Assembly: GCA_947561715.1 (NCBI GenBank)
Contig: OX387200.1
Coordinates: forward strand, 3,412,501 to 3,476,500
From: Ascidia mentula
Lineage: Eukaryota; Chordata; Ascidiacea; Phlebobranchia; Ascidiidae
Direction of reading: 5' to 3'
DNA length: 64,000 nucleotides
Within the stretch, counting starts at the first letter, position 1; each line of letters starts with the position of its first letter. The notes beneath the pieces were generated by a model. That model had not been told where the DNA came from. It was given only the letters and a program-made list of their open reading frames with translations, and did no database searches. The position numbers and the translations under genes are program-made. Of this stretch, positions 27,701-42,700 are shown piece after piece.

Positions 27701-30700
27701 TAATAAAGTTATTCAATTTATTGTATTTTAGTTGGTTTCTCGACTCTACAAACACTTACGCCTTAACTTTTGACAAATGTTTTTTTTGTTACCACCAACC
27801 ACGGCGACTTCTCCCGCCTTTACACAATCACGTAAAATTGCCTCCAAAACTAATGGTGGCAATTCTGTCGGGTGATGCGTTACTGAAAATTTCTGTTACA
27901 CATAGCATAGTATACTTTCCTCCTGTATATACTAGCCAGTTATTTTGAGATTGGGTCCCTTGGCTTGTATCTGTTATTCCACAATTCACATTATCTTGCG
28001 GTTTGTAGATGTATGCGGAAGCGGGCAGTTCAAATGTATGAGTGGGGAATGCATCGCCATCGGTAAAGTGTGCAACAAAAAACCAGACTGTCTCGATGCG
28101 TCGGATGAGAGGCCTATTCACCCTTGCAGTAAGTGATGATTTCTATTGTCAAACGAAGCTCAATAAACCATTAGTTTTACCTGAAAAACAAACCGGTCGC
28201 CTGCTGTAATGAAGTTGTTACGTCCAAATTAAATTTTGCTTTTTATTTTTAGGTCCAGTTAGTGACCTCTTTTGTTGTCGTCAAATTTAAAAATCCAAAA
28301 GAGTTTTGTTTTTCAATATGCTGCGTTGTTTTTTATACGATGCAAACCCCCATAGTAGTCTCGAATGTATCTTTCCCATAATGTTAACACCGTAAGTTCA
28401 AAACATAGGACTTTCTTGCAGGCGGTTCGATCATACCGGGCTCAAATTATTCATCCTGCGATGACAACAACGGTGGTTGCGAACACGTATGCAAGGAAAC
28501 GCCACAAGGATTCCTGTGCACGTGCCGAAGGGGATACCAGCTCGCCCCCGACTTGAGCACGTGTATCGGTGAGTACAAAAAGGGTTTAGAAGACAGTCAG
28601 TGGGGTCAGTGGTACTGTACCCTCCCATCATTGTCCCTCAAGGACGCGCGGAAATTTGTTTGAAACGCGCTTTTGTGCTTTTTCCAAATATTTTGTTGAG
28701 GAACGATTCTACTTAGAAAGTTAAAAAACGCGATGGAAAATTTGTCCAACTGTTTTGTACTTCGACCCTCAACTCTACTTTTGTAATTATTTTTAATTTG
28801 TTTTGCGATTTTATCATTTCATTTGTTCCAAAGTACTTTGTCTCGATTTTTAATTGTACATATGATAAACTAATTGATTCAACGTTAAGCATTTTCTTTC
28901 GAACAATTATATTCATATGTTAATACATTGGTGTCGTTGGTATCAAGACAACGCCTAATCGAGGGCTACGTTCTGCTGTATTTGTGGAACCATCTCCCGT
29001 GCAATGATCTTTATAAAAAAAAAAACTTTTCGCAGACATCGACGAATGCAGAGTTGAGGGATCTTGCAGCCAAATATGCAACAACACAATGGGAAGTTTC
29101 AACTGTTCCTGTCTGGAAGGCTACACCCTCCGACCAAACGGGAGGACGTGCAAAGCGAGCGGCCCGGAGCCCGCCCTCCTCCTCACAAACCGAATCGATA
29201 TCCGCAAGATGACGCCGGATCGATCCGAATACAAACCTATTCTACGCGACTTGGAGAATGCGATCGGTCTCGGTAAGTTCTACATTTTGTAATCCAGATA
29301 AATCAGTGTCATTTCGTGCTGTTGCGGTTCTCCAGTCTTTACGCGATTCAGACGATCTGGAAAATATTACAGTGGATACGCTAACATGATGCGGGGCACA
29401 AAATGGGATATTATACTTTGTATTCCAGACGAATCGATCTCATATAGTGCTGTGAGAGTTATTTACATCAGGAATGTGCAAAAACACTTCGATGCGACCC
29501 ACAAAAATATTCCTAACGTCTCGCGACCCTAACAATAAAACATCTGCGTTTTTGGGGGGATTTTTTTAATTAAATTCAAAAAAATTGCGCCTTATCCTGA
29601 AGTTTTGTCAGTGACTGTAGCTTCAACATGTTCCCATTTCATGCATGACCGGGCGCTCGAAATGCGCTTAAACTCTCCTGTACTTTCTTCGGTTGCACGA
29701 GAAACCATTTGCTGCATTGCGAGCAACTAAATGCTGCGCCCGTGTCTTCACTGTACACATCTGAGCTGGGAAACCCAAACCAGAACAAGTACCGCAATAT
29801 CAGGCTTAAGGCTATTTTTATTTAATTTGCATTCAACTGTATAGTGGCACGTTTTGTCACTTGCTAAACGTCCCGAAAAAGTGGTTACGTTTGCGGGAAA
29901 ATCCAGCAATTTTTTATGGCATGTACTCATGCTTAGAAAAGAAAGCGCAATTGTTGAAGTAGAAGTCCTAATTTCATTTCACAGTACAGAATCCTAATTT
30001 TATGACGTCTTAAGCTAGACCTTTAAGGTCAAGCGTAATTGGTGGCTCAAACGTAATTACTTTTCTAAAAACATTTTTTCCAGCTGTTTGGCAAACATAA
30101 ACTGCGTCAAATTATCCTAAGTCAGGCCTAAACTTGAGCCTCTCAGCTGCATGGGAGTGTGCTGCCTCGTTGTGGAGGCGCAATTATCAGGAAACGCACA
30201 CACCAGCAGGGTCGGCCGAATACTGTTCCTGTTGGTAACTTAAGATCTTTGTTTGGTTTTCTTTGGTCAAAATTTTGCGTCACTTGTCAGTTCGCAATGG
30301 TAATTGGCCTGAGTGATGGCATCGAACCTGTCGCTTGTGGTTTTGGGATAAACAGCATCAGGAACTCGCATGCACATTATTACGCATATACCATTTTGTC
30401 TGTTACCTATTGCGTAAACCTTCCTTGTACGCGATGTTTAAAAAGTTGTACAAATACCAGGCGTGTCTTATTTTGTGGCATGTTGAATGATGATTGTCGG
30501 TACCATCATTGTGTTATAGGCTAGTAAACCTTTCATAATCCCACCTCTCATAAACACCCCGTCTCCCACGACTAACATTTTCCCAGGTTGACAATGTTGC
30601 GCGGGGCCACCAACCTAGCAGCTGCCGTCGTAGAGGTCAGTTTGATCGACACGTGGTTGCAAGGTCATATGGGCCGTAGAGGTCACGAATGGCCCTGGGT

Positions 30701-33700
30701 TCGCAAGCTTGCAATGGTATTTGTTTTTCCCGGGGCGGCTGTCAGCCCTTCATATGCTTCAAAACTGTTGTGCTTTGGCTTTTCACCCACAGTAACCCTA
30801 AACTTTAATGCCCTTCGGCTGGCCGTCGGGGTCACAAAGGATCAGCGACCCGGTCAATGAGTGTAATTTCCACCGTGACCCAGGCTGAGTTTGGTTGTAG
30901 GCCAAATTTCATTGGTCAGTGTTTGTAGCGGGTAATGCTAGCTTATAGGCTTATGTATTTTAGTCTGGCGTGTTTTTATAGCAAATCACTTTTGGCCTGT
31001 TTGATTGTAATTGTAATTTGTGAATACGTTTTCAAGAGCAATCCGTTATGGTCAAGCTTTCCAAACTTGCTGCATAAATTTTTTTTTCGGTAAAATGTCT
31101 TTGAAAATTATAAACAACTTCGGTATTTTTTTGCATTCAATTGTCCAATAGCTCTGCATCCGGCCAATTGTGGACTGTCATGTTCAAAAACCTTATTGCC
31201 CTGGAAATGTCTCACACTCAACATTTAAAAATTATCCCCGGTCGTTTTGCCGCAAACGTGTTTGCATATCAACCTTCCTTGAGTGTTTGGTAAGCGGCGA
31301 GGTTGTATGATCGTGCTGCGGTGTTTTGGAATAAATATTTGGCATTCTTGGGTGGCAAAGCCGGCTTGGGAATCTCACGACTTCTGACCCTTCTAACACT
31401 TGGCTAATGGCCTTCACACTGTGAAGCCGAACTTCCAAAAATGTTAGAAGTTCAGCCCGGCCAAACAATGCAACAGCACTTCTTTCGAAAAGTCGTTGCA
31501 TTTTTAAGTCATTGTACAGCCTGTTCACCACGAATTTCAAATTCGTTTTAATTTAGCTTCATACTGTGACAAACATTCTTTTAATGTACTAAAGCTCGAA
31601 TAAATTTTATCTAAACTTGTTGCAAGCGTAAATCTATCGATGGCCAACTAAAGCGGTCTCCAAAAGTCCTATACTGGTCTTGTGCAAAATTGCTCGGCCA
31701 AAACTGAATGCAACCCAACACATTCCATCCCCCAAAACGACAAAAGCTTTTTTCGTTCGATTTGAAGCAACTGCCAGTATTACGTCACAAAACCGTTTGT
31801 CAAGCTAACAATCTTTCAAGATTGAAAAGAATGTGACAATGGCCTGAAAAACAACTAAGTCGTACATACTTGTGGAGATTACAGTGTGAAAGTTGACTGG
31901 GTAAAGTGCATAGACTTTGCCCAGTGCTGAAAGACGGGGGTCTATCATGGAGTGGGTGCGTCCCACTTTTTGGATCAACAAAGGCGGTAGTTTTGGACTT
32001 GTCACACCATTGCATGCCTTCTGAAATGAAAGGTTATGCAGTTTGCTGCAGAGTTCATCGAACCCATGGTGTTAAAAGTGCCAATTTTCGGATGTTACGG
32101 TGCCTTGAACCTGTCAAATATTAAAAGTTATCAAAACGAAGTTACAGGCAGTGCGTTGTAACATTGAGGCTTCTTTCCCTGGTATAGTTAATCTCATCGG
32201 TACTGTAACACTACATTCTGCGGGTTACGGAAGGATTCGACAAATGCACTGCGAAACTGATCGTTCTTGTGTGCAAACTGGTAATACAACATTTAAATGA
32301 ATTAAAAGCGTTCATTATTTTTGCCTTTATCTGCTTAACTGTAATATGTCGAAAAAAAAACAACCTTCGTTATAATTTTGTGTGTCAAAGCTGAAAAGCC
32401 ATTACCTTGCGAACTGGCATAGGTTGAGAACCACTGTACAAACAAAGTAAACCGGCAACATTTAAAGAGGATTATGTTCACCCCCTAGCAGAAGCGATAG
32501 CTCACAATTAGCATTTAAACCTTTTTCGTCTCGCTTTGTACCCTCCCCACTCTTAAGATCGTTTATCAGGGAAAATTTTAAACAGCGGGATTTCGCGAAG
32601 GGGCCTTTGTTCGTAATTAAAGCGCCGTAAAAGCGCGCGACACGTTTCGCCGAGTCCGTAATTGGCGTCCGAGAACAGCAAGGCGTTTCGTCGAGTCCCT
32701 AATGGTCCGAAAACAAACAGGGGCCGGTAGAATTCTCCCTCCTCTGTCCATGCCCCACTCAAACGCCGCGCGTTCGCAACAAGAACCGGAACGTCAACAA
32801 AAGGGCCTCTCCCTAGGTGGTCAGGGATGATCCAAAGACGTTCGTGTAATTGACTCTTCTTCGCCACTTCGTAAGGTGTCAACAATACACATAAGCGGAA
32901 TGGCTTTTTGTTCGTCGGCATTTTGTGCACAAAAAGACCGAATGTTTGTCCGTTCAAAGTTTGTTTAGGCCATACAGAGGAATTCGAGAACTGCTTCTGC
33001 AACGCCCACCTTTTCATTGAAGTTGCCCTCGGAATCTAACACTTTTTTCCCATTTCCTGGGCACCACTTAAGTCCCATGGCAAATCAAATACTGATTTCA
33101 TTCAGGCCTACATATATTTTGCTTGGGGAATTTTCGTTTAATTTTATAAAGAAGCTAAAATCGAAAAAAATAATCTGAAGGTGTAAAAAAACCCTTTAAA
33201 ACACTTTCGTTGCTTCATAAAAAAATGTAATGCAAAGGGACATGTTTACATTGAGCCTTTCGGTAGTGATTTTCATTTTTAACCGCGAAAATTTTCCTAC
33301 AGATTTTCACAGCGAATTGGGTCTGATGTTTTGGACTGATGTATCGTTGGATCGTGTTATGAGGTCATACATGAACGGAAGTGGTAAAGAACAAGTCGTT
33401 TCTTCGGGATTGGAAAGTCCAGGTATGGCGGTGTAATATTAGCTTACAAGTCAAACTCGCCCGCCAAACCATACGCCTCTGAGTTGTGCGCCAAAAAAGT
33501 AACTTTATCTTGGACGGAATGACCCCGTGGCGGAACAGAAATCGCTGCAGTCATTTAGTGGTTTGTAAAATAACACGGAGGTATTGTGACGCAACACAAC
33601 ACCCTGTGACAACACAAACAAATTGCTGCAGTGCTCTGAAGTAGATTTTTTGGGCATAAAATCAACTTCTTGAAGGTGTTTTGGAAATTTTAAGAAACGC

Positions 33701-36700
33701 CAGTGGTAAAATAAGGTATTGGTAAATGGCCTTTTGTAACTTTTGGGTTTATTCTTTTCTGAAACTTCTATATCGCATTAAGCGGTATAGCCAGAAACAT
33801 TGGCCTAAAAACTAACTAACTTCCAGTTATCTTTGGGCGCTTGAAACATGTTACCATGTTTAAGAAATTAGTGTGGTCATTTCCAATTGTTCCGGATTTA
33901 TTGGACATAATCCAGTTTGTCCTGCTATACATGTACAGTAGGTTAATGCATGGTGGGTAGCCTATCAGCATCAAAGTGATGACGCCAGACCCCCGGCTCG
34001 ACAGCCGCAAGGGACTGTCTGAACACTTTACATTACGTGGTTTAACATTCCCATGTCAGCACGTTTTAATCAATACCAAATCATCTCCTTGTGTGCAACC
34101 AACCTGCTGTTGAAAAGTAAAAATAACTCGACTGAAGGTGGTTTGAGTTTTCAAACTAACAGGAGCTTTACGTTAGTGATGCTTTCATCTTTAGCTTTTT
34201 AAACTCAATATCCAATCTGAGCTGCAAATTGACGATACATTTTACAAAAAAATAGGAAATACATGCATGTGTCCTTTGCTCATTTGAAATGCAATGCCAA
34301 TTCAAAATTTAATCTAGTATTATCTTTAAACCTATAAATTGCGAAATTCGAGAACAATCCAAGCACAAAAAAACGCAAAAAGAAGGTTGGTGTTCAATTT
34401 ATGTTAAAATGCCATGTGTATATTCGAAAACCTCAATCTCTTTTTTCATAAAAAAACGGACGGACGTTGGCCTACCGGTTTAGGATAAACCACAAACACT
34501 TATGAACGTACAAAAGTTTCCCCTTTTCAAACAGCGGCTTCCGAAATCGCTAAATCATAATCGCGTTCCTTCATTCGCTCTTCCGCGCTTAATCTTTATT
34601 AGACTCCTTCCGCTCCTCCGATTTGCCGCCAACGATGATTGCTTTCCAAACATGCGGTCCTATGAAAAACGGCGTTGTGGTCGTTTGTGGCATGTTGTGG
34701 TTACGGAAGCTTGTGCCACGTCGCTCAGCCCTTATTAGGAGGGTATGGGAAAGTATTTGCATCAGCTTGGTTGGTTGTTGTTTTAGCAAAGGTTGTTTAA
34801 AATCTTTAAATAAATAAACGCTGTTGTATTTTTTTACATTCACGCCTGAAAACTTAACAGAAAAACTATCAAATATACCAGAGACAAAACGTCACGAAAA
34901 CTCCTGTTATCATTTTCATAGCGTTTGGTTGTTTTAAATGAGTAATTATTGGTTACGTTTGTTGTCAGCGGCATTGTGTCTTTGCCATTTCTGTTTCAAA
35001 TTATTTAATCCAGTATGTTTTTACCAATAAACGTTTTGGCCTTGGCTGTCGCAGCCTTTGCGGTGGTAAATATGAAAAAACAATTATGGCGGCATGTCCT
35101 TTCTTCAGACTGGAAGATAACCGAACTAGCGGGCGCAAATTGGTCCTCATTTCCCCGCTACGATATCCAAATGTGCCTGATGCTCGTTCGAATTAAGACA
35201 AGGTTGCTTTAAAAGCTACTGTGAATAAAACTACAAAAACGTACGCTAAACCTCTTTGCCGTAGTGTCTGCATTTACTCATACCCATAACCAATATGCCG
35301 ATATGCAGTAGATGTGTTTAAAGGCAACCCAAGATGGCACTTTAGTTCAGACGTTACTTATCTCAGGATGTGTATCTTATAACTACGTTGTACCAGCTTT
35401 TAAATTGTTCAAGGTCGTTTTAGCAACTTCAAGGTCAACACAACATAAACCTTTCGCACAGTCTGTCACACCATTCCAATTCCTACTCCTCGACGGAAAA
35501 CGTCGTTACGCGCGTCTCTGTGACGTAACGCAATGCAACAAAGGATCGATTGTTTGGCAACAACTTGTCTGTGTCGTTTGCACAGCCACAATGCCAATTA
35601 TTCTCTCATAATGTAGCCGCCTTTCTAAATTGTTTTCCTTCGTCGGTTAAGTTTTCTCAAAACAATCCTTGCCCGCTAGAAGCAATTGAGATTGCAACGC
35701 GATCTAAATGCATGGGTGCAATAAGATGACGTAGTGTAAAGAAAACTGCAATGTGATGTCGTCATAAAGAAAAGGCACTAAAATATTGTTTTTACTTGAA
35801 TTTTGAACAAGGCTAAACTTTGCATGCTGCTTTTTTGCATCAACTTATTCACGAATAATAAAATTTGACAAGCTTTTATTAAAAGCCGAAGGCAGAACTA
35901 CGGTATACGTGGTGGCAATATTATGTGAAATAAGGCATTAAAACGCTCCTGCACATAAAAAAAAATTAAAGATACAACCTTGAAGTTGTGTACATTGTAA
36001 TTACTACGGCAACAGGAAATGTCGGAAGTTAAACCAATTTAAGTAAGTCAGTTTCTTCTTTCAGCTGGAGTCGCTGTTGATTGGATCCACAATCTTTTGT
36101 TTTGGACTGATTCTGGAACCTCAAGAATAGAAGTTTCGCGTTTGGACGGAACCTTGAGGAAAGTTTTGATCTGGGACAACTTGCAGAAACCGCGCGCTCT
36201 TGCGCTCCACCCGCAGGAGAGGTAATAATCTTTTGTTGTTAACATTTTCTTGTTGTATTTTACAAAAAATCTTTGTGCAGAAATTTTGCATTTAAATTAC
36301 AATTGTGGCCTCTCTTACAAATAAACCGACGTACCTCGTTAAAAACTTCGCATAGAGTAAGTTCAAATGCAATATTGCCTTAATCAAATATACAAATCCC
36401 CAAGTAAATATTGTCTCAGCCCAATCACACATATTTAGATTTTATAAACTTGTATTTGGGCTCACAGTTGTTTATGAATCTTCAATTTTTGTGGGTATCG
36501 TATTTTATTACGTGAATTTTATTTGCAGTTTAATGTTCTGGACGGACTGGGGCGAGATCGCCTGTCTTGAGAGTGCTTCCATGGATGGAAGCAACAGGAA
36601 ATCTTTGGCCTCTCGGAATCTTCATTGGCCAAATGGTCTCACAATCGACTACACCAGAAACCACGTGTACTGGGCCGACGCAAAATATCACATTATCGAG

Positions 36701-39700
36701 AAAATAAACTTGGACGGGGGTGACAGAAGGACGGTTATTAGCTCCGGTAAGATTACCTGAGTGTTGACGTTTTGTTTGTGTTTCACATTTCATTTGGTTT
36801 CTGTATTATTTGAATTTGACATGCTGCGGCTCAAGGAAAAGATAGGTAACAAGAAAGAGAATATCAGCGCATGTTGTTTGTCCTAAAGATTTACAAAGCC
36901 ATGTGTTATATTCCAATGCTATTTTTAAGTAATTAATATATTACTGCTACATCTCTAACGTACCTGATCAAGCGTTGCAATCACTACTTATTGCTAACAC
37001 AATCGTCTTTGCCTTGTGATAGGGCTCCCGCATCCGTTCGGGGTCACCATTTTCGAAGATCGACTGTATTGGACAGACTGGCACACGAGGAGTGTGAACA
37101 GTGTGAATAAGTTCACCGGTGTTGGACTTCAGACAATTAGTAGCAGTTTGCATTTCCCAATGGATATTCAAACCTACCACCCCCTCCGTCAACCCAAAGG
37201 TATACAACCGTTATTGGACTTTTCATGATGATAGGGTTGTTTTAAAAACATTTTTTGTTTTAAAAAAACACCGATGAATTTTTTACTAATGGTGATAGCA
37301 CAAAATGTTTTTGGGTCACTTCTGTGATTTAGTCAAAATCTGCGTGTTTTCATTTAGGTCTGAATCGTTGTGAGCAATCCGATTGCAGTCATCTGTGTTT
37401 ACCGAAACCAGGTGGATACACGTGTGCTTGCCCTACCGGCTTCAGGACGGTTAACGTAACCCAGTGTGCTGAAAATATCGAGCGGTTCCTTGTTTTCACC
37501 AGGAGGGAAGACATCAGGTATAGGTTTTGTAACGATTGGGAGAACCTAATGATTTCTGCCAATAGGTGAAAATCCCCATCAAAGCTTTGTGATCCACCAC
37601 ACTGTTTAGTATGAATTTTAGTAATTATTCGTTTTCTGTCAGACGAATTTCTTTCGACTCGGCGGCGCGAGCAGACAGCGTCATTCCTCTGGAGGAGTTA
37701 CACGGAGCGATTGCGTTGGATTGGCACAGCTCGCATCCCGGTTACATCTACTGGTCCGAGGTTGATTCGGACACAATCAGTAGGGCTGAGTGGGACGGCA
37801 GTAACGCAAGGGTGGGTTGAAATTGAAGAAAAGAATTGTTATTACAGGGTATATGAAACGTCGTCACCAAACTTACATTCCATTTTTTTTGTTTATTTAT
37901 GACAAAACAGTTTTGTAAGTTTTAGGCTGTACTTTTATTGTCATTAGCTCTTGGTTAGGTGCAAAGAGCAGTTGTTATCCCCGAAAAATTGTTGGTCATG
38001 CTGTTATACGTAATCAAATGTAATCTACTCATTGAAATCGGACACTGATAGGCAAATCGGGGTCACCAATAATGTATGCCATCTTTCAGGTCCTGGTCAG
38101 TAGCAGCATCTCTTCTCCTGTTGGCCTTGCCATCGACTGGATCACCGATAAAATGTATTGGACCGATTCTGGTCTGAACCGGATCGAGGTGGCCTTGTTG
38201 GACGGCTCGATGCGCTGCGTACTGGTTTGGACCGGTTTAGACCGACCTCGAGGCATTGTTGTGTACCCGAAAGCTGGGTAGGTTTTAGTCTATACTTCTG
38301 CTGTTCTTTGCTAAAATCAACAAGAAAAACTTCCTTGATTAAAATTAAAAAAAAAAGTTTTAAAAAAACAACAATCAAATATTGGCAAAAATTGCAGATA
38401 TTTGAATGTGTCTCATGTTGGTTCAATTTAATCATCATGTGATTTTCCAGGCTACTGATTTGGTCGGATTGGGGAGAGGAGGTCCAAAAGATAGAGCGTG
38501 CTGGTATGGACGGAAGCGATAGAAGAACCATTGTCTCTACTGGCCTCAAGTGGCCGAATGGCGTTGCCATTGACTACACCACGGAAAAGTAATTTAAAAT
38601 TTAATTTAAACTGAATTGGTCGAATAAAACGTGTCAGGCCCAAAAAGACCCACAGTATAGTAGTATTGTTTGCTGGCACTTGTATTGACTACTTTCCCAC
38701 CTCTTATAAGAATTACAGTGGAGCAAATACGTCGAAGTTTTCATGAAATATTATTTCGATAAATTGGCAGCTCTTTAAACGTTTTCACCAACATGAAATT
38801 ATGCGCAAATGATAGGATTTAGCGTCACACGGCATCACACACAAACTCGCAGTACGAAAAACTATAGGACAGCAGGTCAAATTTATTTTCCTAACAACAA
38901 CGGACTTTTCACAGGATTTATTGGACCGAAGCCGGGATGTCGTTCCAAGCTATCGAGTCATGTGACTTGAATGGAGACAACCGGAGGAAGATTATCGAAC
39001 ACAACCTCCCTCATCCGTTCGGGATTACTCTGGATGAGACGAAGATCTACTGGACAGACTGGGATTCGAAGTCGATTAACAGCGCTGACAAAGAGACCGG
39101 TAAGTGTCATGGATTCTGTTGTTTTGGATGATTTACTGATAAATTTGGCGATTTTTAAGCAAACTTGATAACAGTTTTATTATGTACTTTATTAAGTAAA
39201 CACTCCCATGGTCACTTCTTTCTCTTGTGGATACATGGGTTGTTTTTTTTAAATTTGTTCAAATTAAATGTGATTTGAATGTTTTAAAAGTTTGGTACTC
39301 TAAGAGACACAAATTGATGAAGCGATAAAACTTGTAATACGAAACTTCTCGTAGGCGAAAACCGCCAAGTTCTCCTCGAGAATCTTGAACATCTGATGGA
39401 TATCCGATACTTCCACCAAACACGACCTCAATCCCCAAATCCTTGCTCAATTCGAAACGGAGGTTGCTCTCACCTCTGTTTGCTGGCTCCAAGAGGGGAG
39501 CTACCCTTGACCATCGAAAGCACACCTTATTCGTGCGCATGCCCAACGGGACTTTCTTTGGGGCCGGATCTGCGCGAATGCAACACGAAGATGAACAAGT
39601 ACGACAGTGTTATGTTTGGTTTGTCGTGATTTCCAGTATGAAAAAACTTAGATATTATTAATTTCAAATGTATAAATGGCTCAATGTTTTGCAGTTTATT

Positions 39701-42700
39701 TGTGTCGATAATTGACGACAGTGGACTTGTGTAAAATGCATCGTAAAATCAAACGTTAAATAAGACATAAGAAATTTTTCCAAACTATTTACCATTGAGG
39801 TAACCGGTGTCTCCCCTTGTAGGTTCCTGGCAATCGCACGGAGGTTGGACATTCGCGTCATATCACTAGATGTCGCATACTCAGCCGACATGAAGTTGCC
39901 CATCGACGCTTACATGGCCAACGTTGCGGACGTGGCTGTGGACCCCAACGACGGTGTGTTTCAACTTCGTTTTGTGTCTTAATTTTAACCTGGATTCCCA
40001 TATTATTTGGTTGCGTAACTAGTCATGCACGGAACAAAGCTTTTATAATAGGATTTCGAAACTGAATTTTCGGTGTATTTCTAGTTGTAACTATATTTAA
40101 TATTATTGAATACTAATGGTACTAGAGATCGAGTATGCGTTTACTTAATACCTACGGTTTTAATTATATCTGTCTGGTTTGACTTTAGATTAACATTTCC
40201 TTATTCTGTATTAACAGGTTACATGTACTGGTCAGACAACGGGGCTCGGGAAATTTCGCGATGCCCATTGGACGATTATTCAAAGAGCGAGGTGGTGATT
40301 GGTTCCGGACTCGATATGGTTGACGGGATGGCGATTGATCATGTGGGGCGCCTTCTCTATTGGACAGGTTTGACTCCTTTACCTTGAAACATTAATTGAG
40401 CGACTTTTTGTTAATTTTCTTCAATTCATTCCGTTACTAAAGGTTAAACTTCCTTTATTTGCGATGCTTAATACAAAGATAAAAAAAGATTATCTCCATA
40501 TTTTGTATATTTTGCTGATTTGTTTCTTTGTCCACATTTTGCAGACGACGGTCGTGATGCCATATCCGTGTCGACATTAGATGGACGAACTCGTCGGATT
40601 TTGGTCAGTGAGGATCTTGCTTCCCCCAGGGCAATTGCTTTGCATTACGAATTAGGGTAAGTGATATTAGTCTATCTTCTGTTGACGACAATCTTTACAT
40701 TATTTGGCGCTAAAACGGAATGAGTATTGAGATATATTTTCCATAAACGTGCTCCCTCTTCTCCTAACTATAATCCTTCCTTTTCCCCAGTTACATGTAT
40801 TGGACTGATTGGGGGAGTTCCCCTTCCTCGAGAATCGAGCGTGCTGGTTTGGACGGATCGAATCGTTCAGTCGTTGTAGCGAAAGATCTCATTTGGCCAA
40901 ACGCGATCGCCATTGACGAGGAACGCGGGATTGTCATATGGGGCGACGCTCAAACGGAAGTAAGAAACACTATAAAAAGCATGCGCATGAAAATGCTTTC
41001 AAAATAAAAAAAAATTAAGTATTTTGATAGACAAGTGTTTAATACAATCGTGGTAAAGTTAGTAGTGTTGATAGACAGAAATTAAGAATTTAATAATGTT
41101 AATACCGTATACTGCAACCAAAAAAGTATTAATTGTTATATTTTATTTATTCCGCTCAATTAAACAATGTTCCGCGATATGGAGACCAACTTATTTTTGA
41201 CCATTTAACAGAAAATCGAATGCGTCAACTTGGATGGCGGCAACCGCACAGTCCTCTACGCCCAGGCTTCCCATCCGTACTCCCTCGCCATACTCGATGG
41301 CGTCATCTACTGGAACGATTGGAGTTCGCGCAACATTTACCAGATGGCGCTATACAACACCAGCAGTGTGAGCATAGTTCGTGCGAACATGCCTCATATG
41401 ATGGGAATGACGGCAGCCAGGATGAATGTCTCGGGAAATAACCGGTGCGTGCGAAATTGTTTACATCTGCAATTTAAAAAAGTGATTTAATTCTAATGCC
41501 AATGTTCAGGTTACATAAGCATACATTTCCCAACTGTTTTGCGCCGGAAAACGCATTTAACATGGATGACTTTTACGCAGATGCGGCAAAGACAATGGAG
41601 GCTGCAGTCACTTTTGCTTGCGCAGCCCCACTTCAGACATCGGGTACAAGTGCGCTTGCCCGACGGGAGTTCGCCTCCAGGATGACGGCAAGACTTGCAG
41701 CGACCTCCCCGAAAACTACTTGCTTTTCGCCAAACGCCTATCCGTCCGCAGGGTGTCGCTAGAGGCCGACAATGACATGTACGTGGAGCTGCCGCTTGGG
41801 GAGCTAGAGAACACGATCGCTATTGATTATCATTATGATCGTCAGGTTTGTGCATGTTGGTAATATGCTTCTAATAGATGGACCAGTGGTTCTTAACTTT
41901 TTTTTCTTTCATTTCCCACTTTAAGTTTAAGCGGAATCCTTATTTCCCACCAGTTTTTAAATTTTTTAGAATTTACTTATTGCATTTGCGCTATGTCTGA
42001 TATACTTTTATAACATTTCAAGTACACTGCGTAACCAAATACGTGTACGACACAGAGTGAATACAAAATATAACATTTCTCTTGCAACTACTTTTGTACA
42101 TTTCGGTGCCCGACTAATTTCCCACCGGTTAAGGATCACAAAGATAAACGGGTTTCTCCACTTGTTTCGGTCCGTGGACCGCATCGTCTTGTATGTAAAA
42201 TAATATTTGACTTTGGTGATGTATCCATACAAAATGAACTTCATCGTTGAAAGTATTATTGTTTGGTAAAGTCCTGTGGACCCAAAGGGATCAGTTGACC
42301 CATAGTTGACAAACCTGTTATGCAGTTTATTGATTTTTCTGTCGCGGGCCCTTTTATTGCTGAAAGGGTGCCCTCAAAACACGTTTCTTGTTATTTTTTA
42401 AATATTTTTTACTTGTGATGCGCTAGTGGGGCGGGATAGGAGTTTATGTCTATCCTTATAATATCAGATTTCGTTACATTTTAGCTTCTATTCTTCACTG
42501 ACGTTTATCTTGACGTCATCAAACGATCGAACTTGAACGGTTCTGACGTGCGTACAATAGTGTCCAGTGGTTTGAAGACGATGGATGGCATAGCGGTTGA
42601 CTGGGTTGCCGACAATCTATTCTGGACTGACGCCGTGTTAAATACGATTTCTGTGTCGCGACTTGACGGCAGTAGCAAGTAAGGGAAACCACCTTTTTGG

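Larger units (their letters stand above)
19570..28008. other. LRP4 introns 3-9 between LDLa exons
   Basis: These introns are 19570-20863, 20981-22129, 22250-22577, 22776-24498, 24613-25801, 25919-27528 and 27655-28008. Apart from a G-rich foldback at 23232-23322 and two tRNA-derived fragments (26440-26510 and 27655-27710), nothing structured was seen. Around 22892-22990 two short phrases (ttttgagtttatttg and gagcaacaagtctaa) are each duplicated in tandem. Confidence 0.7.

Noticed and set aside
32553-33017. 154-codon minus-strand open frame in an LRP4 intron as a nested gene
   Set aside because: No recognisable domain, no exon partners and no promoter or poly(A) evidence. A frame of this length can occur by chance.
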